Positions 26,537 to 31,915 of a stretch of DNA of 64,000 bases are shown here, in pieces (position 1 is the first letter of the stretch; the number at the start of each line of letters is the position of its first letter). The notes beneath the pieces were generated by a model. That model was not told the origin of the DNA, searched no databases, and saw only the letters and a program-made list of their open reading frames with translations. The stretch is taken from positions 124,001 through 188,000 of the forward strand of contig JAFEAQ010000010.1 in assembly GCA_018266295.1 (NCBI GenBank), written 5' to 3'. The translations under genes and the position numbers were made by a program. This DNA comes from Bdellovibrionales bacterium. GTDB taxonomy: Bacteria; Bdellovibrionota; Bdellovibrionia; Bdellovibrionales; Bdellovibrionaceae.

Positions 26537-27076
26537 ATGAAAGAAGATTCGACAGTCAAATCGAATATTTCAAAGCATTTGTCTTATCGAAAAGATCCGG
26601 CAAACGACCTCATTGATACGTCGCAGATTAACTCCGAGTTTAATGAATACCTGCAATACTTCCTCGAAATGCAAAAGATCCGTGCCAGCAAGAAAGTTTT
26701 GATCGTCGAGGACGATCCAATTTCTTTGCTTGGACTCAGACACATCGTCAAGAACTTCAATCCAGATATTAAATGCTTTTTAGCAACAAACATCGATGAA
26801 GCCATCGATATTCTTGAAAAGGAAAAGTGCGATCTTCTGATTGCCGACTACTACCTTTCACCGACGGAGAACAGTCTTGAACTCTGGGACATCGTTCGCG
26901 AAAAATTCCCGGCCGTCGACATGGTGATTACGTCTGGTATCGGCAGCGAACGCTACCAACAGATCGTCAAGAACTTCGATTATCCCCCACCCTTCTTCGA
27001 CAAGCCGTTCTCGCCAGAGAAATTCAACGGCTATCTCAAGGAAGTCTTCGGAGGAGTTCATCATGGAAAAGACTAG
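26537..27076 (+). CDS. receiver-only response regulator (operon A)
   Basis: 179 residues. A 50-residue N-terminal extension precedes a receiver domain: LIVEDDPIS, phospho-acceptor Asp in CDLLIADYYLSPTE, Thr in MVITSGIG and Lys in FFDKPFSPE. All phosphorylation residues are present. There is no output domain, so the protein probably acts by binding a partner. AGGGGGA precedes the ATG. The gene overlaps the HPF-like gene by 14 bp, and the segment encoding VFGG doubles as that gene's ribosome site. Its paralogue at 31155-31667 has lost the phospho-acceptor. Confidence 0.88.
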   Translation: MKEDSTVKSNISKHLSYRKDPANDLIDTSQINSEFNEYLQYFLEMQKIRASKKVLIVEDDPISLLGLRHIVKNFNPDIKCFLATNIDEAIDILEKEKCDLLIADYYLSPTENSLELWDIVREKFPAVDMVITSGIGSERYQQIVKNFDYPPPFFDKPFSPEKFNGYLKEVFGGVHHGKD

Positions 27077-27401
27077 CGTGATACCGAATAAAAATATGAC
27101 TCTGATTTACCAGAATTTGGAACCGAATCTGGAGTTGAAACTTTTCGTCAGCGGGCAATTGACATTTCTGCTAGAGAAATGTCCTAACAACTGCAGCCTC
27201 ACAGCTAAGATCGTCGACCTCGATGATCGCTATTTGGTGCAGTTAAACCTCGCCAGCGAAAAGGATCTGCTCTTTGCATCGGGTGAAGACGAGGTCGTTG
27301 CCGCCGCATTGGATGCGGCCATCAGCGATCTTTCGGCACAAATGCGATTTTGGAACAAGAGTCATACCTACGATACAAGCATAGACTTAGAGATATTTTA
27401 A
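27063..27401 (+). CDS. HPF/RaiA-like domain protein (operon A)
   Basis: 112 residues with the beta-alpha-beta-beta-beta-alpha pattern of ribosome hibernation promoting factor / RaiA (PF02482-like). The first strand and helix cover residues 13-37, strands 43-75, and the C-terminal helix is DEVVAAALDAAISDL. Sequence identity to known HPF is low, so this is a fold-level call supported by its similarity to the N-terminal half of the protein at 30404-31153 (PxNxxxxLxxLxxxCPxNC/S pattern). Known HPFs sit in the 30S decoding centre and silence ribosomes; this diverged version lacks many of the basic residues and may do something else. Translation is coupled to the receiver gene upstream. Confidence 0.6.
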   Translation: MEKTSVIPNKNMTLIYQNLEPNLELKLFVSGQLTFLLEKCPNNCSLTAKIVDLDDRYLVQLNLASEKDLLFASGEDEVVAAALDAAISDLSAQMRFWNKSHTYDTSIDLEIF

Positions 27402-27418
27402 AACACGGAGGATTTTAG

Positions 27419-28210
27419 ATGACTAACATGGATGGCAACCAGCTCGTGAGTGGATTCAGGGACTACGGATACAGAACGACAGAAAAAGCCCCTGAAAGTC
27501 ACGTGCAAGCTTTTATTCCTAATGTCCTGGTGATTGAAGACTCAGCCGAGTATCAGGTCATTATACGCGGCTCTCTCGAAAGAGATCTGCACCTCTTTTT
27601 TGCTTCCAGCCTAAAAGAGGCGAAAGAATACTTAGAAAGCCGTGAGATTCACCTTATTTTACTCGATGTGATGCTACCTGATGGAAGCGGCTTTGATTTC
27701 TGCAACGATCTGCAGACCAATCCCGCGACTTCTCGCATTCCAGTGATCTTTCTGACCGGCAAAACCGGCGTGACGGATAAGATTCTAGGACTGAGCCTCG
27801 GGGCCGACGACTATATCACAAAACCCTTTGTCCCTCTCGAGCTCAAAGCCCGCATCGAGTCCAAACTCAAAAAGTCGCTCTTGCATGACCGCAACGAGTT
27901 GCAATTACAACGCGGTCATTTGCGCTTTGATACGATGACCTATTCGGTCTATGCGATCAAAGATGACAAGCATGAGCTCATTAACATGACACCGATTGAA
28001 TATCGCATCCTGCTGCACTTAGCCCAAAAACCGGGCCGTATCTTCACTCGGAATCAACTCATTGACTCTATTTGGGGAGGCACGGTCCACATTAACGAAA
28101 GGTCGATCGACAAACATATATACACAGTCAGAAAAAAATTAGGTTCTTATGGCGATTATATTAAGACCATTCCAGGTCTTGGTTATCAATTCAATATCGA
28201 TATGGAGTAA
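27419..28210 (+). CDS. OmpR/PhoB-family response regulator (operon A)
   Basis: 263 residues. About 35 extra residues precede the receiver (VLVIEDSAEYQVII; LILLDVMLPDGSGFDF; FLTGKTG; ITKPFVPLELKA), then a winged-helix DNA-binding domain (NMTPIEYRILLHLA; SIDKHIYTVRKKL; IPGLGYQFN). It is a close paralogue of the regulator at 29609-30310; LLDV-LPDGSGFDFC and TPGLGYQF-type blocks are shared. CGGAGG lies before the ATG, 17 bp after the HPF-like gene. The HPF gene follows after 3 bp. Confidence 0.92.
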   Translation: MTNMDGNQLVSGFRDYGYRTTEKAPESHVQAFIPNVLVIEDSAEYQVIIRGSLERDLHLFFASSLKEAKEYLESREIHLILLDVMLPDGSGFDFCNDLQTNPATSRIPVIFLTGKTGVTDKILGLSLGADDYITKPFVPLELKARIESKLKKSLLHDRNELQLQRGHLRFDTMTYSVYAIKDDKHELINMTPIEYRILLHLAQKPGRIFTRNQLIDSIWGGTVHINERSIDKHIYTVRKKLGSYGDYIKTIPGLGYQFNIDME

Positions 28211-28213
28211 GTC

Positions 28214-28603
28214 ATGCGCACCGAAATTGTTTTTAAAGACATTCGCCGTTCTGAGTACGCCGAAGACTTTATCAATGATAAAGTCGACGCACTTGTCGAA
28301 AAACTGATCCAACCCGACAGTGATTTGCATATTACTGTTCGTTTGGAAAGAAGCCGTGCCCGCACGGCCATCCGTCAAGGACTGTACCAATGCGAAGTCT
28401 TCGTGAAATCGGGGATGAGTGATCGAGTCTATAAAACGGTCCGGCAGGATCGCAATCTCTTCAGAGCCGTCGTTGCAAGTTTCGACGCCCTCAAAGTGGT
28501 TTTAGGCAAAAATCATGATCGCCTCCGTCACGACCGCCGACGCCGTCGTGTGCCTGCGTATGAGAGTTATACGCCGCCCCCTATAAATTCCCCGTCTGCT
28601 TAA
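28214..28603 (+). CDS. ribosome hibernation factor HPF/RaiA-like protein
   Basis: 129 residues. The fold reads as the short HPF type: strand TEIVFKDIRRS, helix YAEDFINDKVDALVEKL, strands DLHITVRLER and LYQCEVFVKS, helix FRAVVASFDALKVVLG, then a strongly basic tail (HDRLRHDRRRRR) and a Pro-rich end. Known short HPF and RaiA proteins bind the 30S subunit and stop translation in stationary or starved cells. The start lies 3 bp after the OmpR-type regulator gene, whose last codons supply the GGAG ribosome site, so the two are translated together. It is the most HPF-like of three such proteins in the island. Confidence 0.75.
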   Translation: MRTEIVFKDIRRSEYAEDFINDKVDALVEKLIQPDSDLHITVRLERSRARTAIRQGLYQCEVFVKSGMSDRVYKTVRQDRNLFRAVVASFDALKVVLGKNHDRLRHDRRRRRVPAYESYTPPPINSPSA

Positions 28604-28629
28604 ACTGAAGAACATAGGGGTCAAAAAAG

Positions 28630-28665
28630 AAAGAGCCAGTGCTGACACTGGCTCTTTCGTCATTT
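28630..28665 (+). terminator. strong intrinsic terminator of operon A
   Basis: AAAGAGCCAGTG (28630-28641) and CACTGGCTCTTT (28646-28657) form a perfect 12-bp stem with CTGA loop, followed by cgtcattttt. A-rich sequence on the 5' side would let it work on the other strand too. Confidence 0.85.
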
Positions 28666-28930
28666 TTGGGCGGGTGGTTTTTGCTGGCTCCGCAGTTCTT
28701 CCTACATCCTGATAATCGGGGCTTCTGCCCCGAGCCCCGCTTCCTGCCGGCCGTCCGGGCCGTCAGGTCTCCGTACCTTGGGACATTCTTCGATCTTATT
28801 TTGTACTTTGATACGAAGATCGTTCCCTGCGAATCGTCTATTATACGACCGAGTCGTCTTGTAAACGAGTTGTCCTTATGGCAACAGGAGATCACTCAAA
28901 CAATTCTCGTTAGAATTAAAGAGTGTTTCT

Positions 28931-28976
28931 GTGAAATGGTATAATAGACGACCTAATCGTATAATATACCATTTCA
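28931..28976. repeat. long AT-rich inverted repeat
   Basis: The arms begin GTGAAATGGTATA and end TATACCATTTCAC (13 bp perfect) and continue inward through two mismatches to ACGA/TCGT around a CCTAA loop. A 13-base segment of the left arm (28939-28951) also has an exact reverse complement at 28837-28849, so several pairings compete. It could be a MITE remnant or an operator. Confidence 0.6.
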
Positions 28977-29071
28977 CTTAAGCGATCCTTCTCTGCGAAG
29001 AGCGTATTGCGTTTTTTTGTGAGAAAGCATCCCTCCAATCAAAACTTCGAATCAAGTAATTGTATTTGACC

Positions 29072-29160
29072 GTCATTCCCAGACGAGCACGATGCTCGTC
29101 TGGCCCCGTTCACACGGACGGATGGCCATCGCTGTGTCCGCGACTGGGCGAGCGAAGACG
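29072..29160 (+). repeat. REP-like structured repeat cassette, diverged copy 3 (no transposase)
   Basis: It contains CAGACGAGCA-CGA-TGCTCGTCTG (29080-29102), followed by CCCCGTTCACACGGACGG and a GGATGGCC...GCGACTGGGCGAGC block aligned with copies 1 and 2. The main stem keeps the CGA loop, but several base pairs are exchanged for other complementary pairs. No RAYT gene is adjacent. Confidence 0.65.
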
Positions 29161-29202
29161 GAAGACCCGAAAACAAAAAAATATCGTAGGTGTTTCGGGC
29201 AT

Positions 29203-29232
29203 AAAAAAAGCCGGCGCTAAGCCGGCTTTTTT
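29203..29232. terminator. bidirectional intrinsic terminator
   Basis: AAAAAAAGCCGGC (29203-29215), loop GCTAA, GCCGGCTTTTTT (29221-29232). It has T-runs on both strands and ends operon B (minus) just after the Hpt gene. Confidence 0.85.
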
Positions 29233-29244
29233 CGTTCGTTAGAA

Positions 29245-29595
29245 CTAGTGGATATTGAGGTACTCGCCGTAGCTTTTTGAGATGTTGGCGTAGTCCTTCT
29301 CGAGCTGCGATGCTAGCTCTTGAAGTCTTTCCTTGCTCATTTTCGAGCTGTCGCGCTCGATCTCCTCACAGATTGTCGACATAGGTTTTACACCCATACT
29401 GAGAGTTCCAGACTTTATATCGTGGGCTGTGAAACGGATTTTATCTTGATTGCCCTCTTCGATTGCTGACTTTAGTTTTGCAATCTTTCCTGGATAGTCG
29501 GCGATGAAAATCTGCACCACTTCACGAGCCACCTGCGGTCCGTAGTTGGTCTCAATCGACTTTACGCTTTGAATCGCGTCGAATTGCCCTTCCAT
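29245..29595 (-). CDS. stand-alone Hpt (histidine phosphotransfer) protein (operon B)
   Basis: 116 residues, a single four-helix Hpt domain. The phospho-His lies in FTAHDIKSGTLSMG near residue 58. Such proteins shuttle phosphate between the receiver of a hybrid kinase and a final response regulator. AGGAGG precedes the ATG, and the gene starts 13 bp after the OmpR-type regulator gene, in the place where operon A carries an HPF gene. A bidirectional terminator follows. The likely donor is the hybrid kinase at 31916-34216. Confidence 0.88.
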   Translation of the reverse strand: MEGQFDAIQSVKSIETNYGPQVAREVVQIFIADYPGKIAKLKSAIEEGNQDKIRFTAHDIKSGTLSMGVKPMSTICEEIERDSSKMSKERLQELASQLEKDYANISKSYGEYLNIH

Positions 29596-29608
29596 GAGTC
29601 CTCCTTAT

Positions 29609-30310
29609 TTAGTGCTGTTGCTCCGCCAAGAACTGGTAGCCCAATCCTGGAACGGTGCGAATGTACGATGAACAAGTTCCGAGCTTTTTGCGGATCGAAG
29701 AGATATGGCGGTCCACAGAACGGTCTTCGATGTACACAGAATCACCCCAAACACTGTCGATCAGCTGTTCGCGGCTCAGGACGTAACCTGGAGAGCGAGC
29801 AAGCTTCAACAAGAGTTTGAATTCGATCGGCGTCATGTTCAATTTTTGGTTGCCGTTGTTCTCATTCAAGTAAATTGAATAAGTCGAGAGTTCAAACTTC
29901 AGGCTGCCACGCTGGAAGTAAGTCTCTTCTTTGGCGTAGTATAAGAATTTTTTAAGTTTAGATTCGACGCGAGCGCGTAGCTCCAAGACGTCAAACGGCT
30001 TAGTCACATAGTCCTCAGCACCGAGTGCAAGACCTAGTACTTTGTCACCCACGCCCACTTTGCCAGTGAGGAAAATCACCGGGATCTTTTGCGTGGAGTC
30101 CTGACTCTGCAACGTCGTACAGAAGTCAAAACCGCTGCCATCCGGGAGGCTCACGTCCAACAGAATAAGGTGAACCTCATTTTTCGCCAGGATTTCTTCC
30201 GCCTCTTTCAGCGATCCGGCGAGCAACAATGAGCATGTTTGGCTCAAAGCTGTCTTTAAAAATGGGTGAATCTCTCTTGAATCATCTACTGCTAAAACTG
30301 TTGGCATCAT
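29609..30310 (-). CDS. OmpR/PhoB-family response regulator (operon B)
   Basis: 233 residues: receiver (VLAVDDSREI; LILLDVSLPDGSGFDF; FLTGKVG; VTKPFDVLELRA) and winged-helix domain (NMTPIEFKLLLKLA; SVDRHISSIRKKL; VPGLGYQF). It is the paralogue of the operon A regulator at 27419-28210 but lacks that protein's N-terminal extension. Two successive ATG codons begin the gene after AGGAAC. It lies between the HPF-REC fusion gene (93 bp upstream) and the Hpt gene. Because its recognition helix resembles that of its paralogue, the two may share targets. Confidence 0.92.
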   Translation of the reverse strand: MMPTVLAVDDSREIHPFLKTALSQTCSLLLAGSLKEAEEILAKNEVHLILLDVSLPDGSGFDFCTTLQSQDSTQKIPVIFLTGKVGVGDKVLGLALGAEDYVTKPFDVLELRARVESKLKKFLYYAKEETYFQRGSLKFELSTYSIYLNENNGNQKLNMTPIEFKLLLKLARSPGYVLSREQLIDSVWGDSVYIEDRSVDRHISSIRKKLGTCSSYIRTVPGLGYQFLAEQQH

Positions 30311-30403
30311 AGTGTTCCTTTACTCCTTGATGTTTGTTCCTTGAAATTGCTTTCAAATTGTTAAAACTGTTAATTGTTAATCTTCTTACTTTTTATTTAG
30401 TTA

Positions 30404-31153
30404 CTAATTTAAATTGGTCTGTTCTTTCATCTTTCTTAGATTTTCTAAGAACTGGTCCGTGGTCTTTCGAATGGAATCGTAAGTACTGGTTTTCTGCAGA
30501 TAGCCGATTTTGCGGAATGTCTTGCTCTTTGGAAAGACAATCTGCGAGCGCGGGCTTGCTGAGAAAATCAGTACAGGCACCTTCTTATTCTGAATACCTG
30601 TGGCACTGAGATCCGCCGTCTCATCGAGCATACGGATCGTTTGCAGGCCATTCATCGACGGCATCATCCAATCAAGGACGATCAAGTCGTAGGCGTGCTC
30701 AAAGAGCTCATCGACCGCGTCCTGACCATTATCGACCACCACAGTTTCACAACCGCTCTGACCAAGAATGGACTGAATCATTTTCACTGAAATTGGATCA
30801 TCATCGACAATCAGCACTTTTAGACTGCCCGCCGTTTTTTCGGGCTCCAGGTAGCGAGTTTCTCGCCACGCCTTAATTTGTTCATACATTTGTGCGGCAG
30901 ACAGATTGACACTTTCTCCCAAGGTTCTCTCCTCGCTGTAAGCTAAAAACTGACCCAAAACATGGCGCACCAGAATTTCCACGGCAAAACGAGATCCAAG
31001 ATCTTTCACCTTCGTTTGAATGAAAGAATTATCGGGACACATATCCGTTACTTTCGCCAGCTTGGTTCTGATCATGAATTCGACTTTTGGATTCGGAGGC
31101 ATCCCTTCAAAAAGGATGTCCATCTGATTCCCTGAGGACTTTGCCATCTCCAT
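30404..31153 (-). CDS. HPF-like domain fused to a receiver domain (operon B)
   Basis: 249 residues. Residues 10-95 match the HPF-like protein of operon A (NPKVEFMIRTKLAKV, then MCPDNS, later LSAAQMYEQIKAW as the C-terminal helix). Residues 108-235 form a receiver with LIVDDDPISV, phospho-acceptor in IVLDWMMPSMNG, Ser in LIFSAS and Lys in YLQKT. ATG 31153 is chosen because GGAGG lies five bases upstream; the longer frame runs back into the receiver gene. It looks like a phosphorylation-controlled version of the operon A protein. I know of no described family with this order. The HPF assignment is a fold inference; the receiver is clear. Confidence 0.7.
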   Translation of the reverse strand: MEMAKSSGNQMDILFEGMPPNPKVEFMIRTKLAKVTDMCPDNSFIQTKVKDLGSRFAVEILVRHVLGQFLAYSEERTLGESVNLSAAQMYEQIKAWRETRYLEPEKTAGSLKVLIVDDDPISVKMIQSILGQSGCETVVVDNGQDAVDELFEHAYDLIVLDWMMPSMNGLQTIRMLDETADLSATGIQNKKVPVLIFSASPRSQIVFPKSKTFRKIGYLQKTSTYDSIRKTTDQFLENLRKMKEQTNLN

Positions 31154-31154
31154 A

Positions 31155-31667
31155 CTAACCTCCGAAGACGTGTTCAAAAAAGTGTTTGAGTTTCGCTGAA
31201 AACGGCTGGTGTAGACCTCCATGGTCCTCCTTGCTCATCTTCACTAGGGCTTCATAATATTCACGGTCGTTCACATGAGAGAGGATGATTACGTCCATCT
31301 GTGGATAACGGTCGCGGACGACCTCCCAGAATTCGTAGTCGATCTCGTCCTCTGACAAGTAGTAGTTAGCGATCAATAAATCGCACTCTTTTTCGTCGAG
31401 CAGATCACTGATCTCGTCCACAGAGTCCACAATCCAGCACTGGGCATCCTGATTCGCCTCTTGGATCATTTTCTGCATTGCACGTTGAATACGAGGGTCT
31501 TCTTCCGCCAACAGAATGCTTTTCTTATTCAGCACGCGGTCGAAATTGAAAAATTGGCGCTGAAGAGCTTCTTTGTAATCTGGAGTAACCGTGACACCAC
31601 CTAAGTGGCGACTCAGCGTCTGCTCTATCAGACGATGATCGTTCTCCTGTAAGTTATAAAAGTCCAT
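31155..31667 (-). CDS. degenerate receiver protein (pseudo-receiver, operon B)
   Basis: 170 residues, paralogue of the receiver-only protein at 26537-27076, with the same CDLLIAxYYLS and C-terminal VFGG blocks. The phospho-acceptor Asp is replaced by Asn (CDLLIANYYLS), the conserved Lys by Gln (LHQPFS) and the acidic pair reads EED. It therefore should not be phosphorylated in the usual way and may be a fixed-state binding partner or competitor of its paralogue. The stop codon is one base before the ATG of the HPF-REC gene, whose GGAGG ribosome site lies in the VFGG codons. Confidence 0.85.
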   Translation of the reverse strand: MDFYNLQENDHRLIEQTLSRHLGGVTVTPDYKEALQRQFFNFDRVLNKKSILLAEEDPRIQRAMQKMIQEANQDAQCWIVDSVDEISDLLDEKECDLLIANYYLSEDEIDYEFWEVVRDRYPQMDVIILSHVNDREYYEALVKMSKEDHGGLHQPFSAKLKHFFEHVFGG

Positions 31668-31915
31668 GAACCCCCCTCATTGACTTGTTGTACTTCTTGC
31701 AGCGTTTACCAGTATATTTTGCCTGGTTGCATGTTATTGGTCAGATTATTATTCCGTAATATCGTCGAAACGGTGTGAAATTCGTATGAAGAAAAATCGA
31801 CAACTCATCGCAATTTTGCGACGTCTGTTTTGCATACTTTCGAAGAAACCTTCACAACCATGATTTTTTCTTCAATTGGTCATCTTCAAATTTGTTTTTC
31901 TTCAAAGAGGCTTTA

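Larger units (their letters stand above)
28604..29244. other. structured non-coding region between the two converging signalling operons
   Basis: Left to right: terminator (28630-28665); two GC-rich hairpins, CGGGGC-ttct-GCCCCG (28717-28732) and CCTG-cc-GGCC / GGCC-gt-CAGG (about 28752-28776); an AT-rich segment with a long inverted repeat (28931-28976); a REP-like cassette (29072-29160); and a bidirectional terminator (29203-29232). I see no credible gene. Its structural density is far above that of other gaps in this window. Confidence 0.6.

Noticed and set aside
28717-28776. GC-rich hairpins as an integron attC site
   Set aside because: No GTTRRRY core, no pair of R/L boxes and no integrase or gene cassettes nearby.
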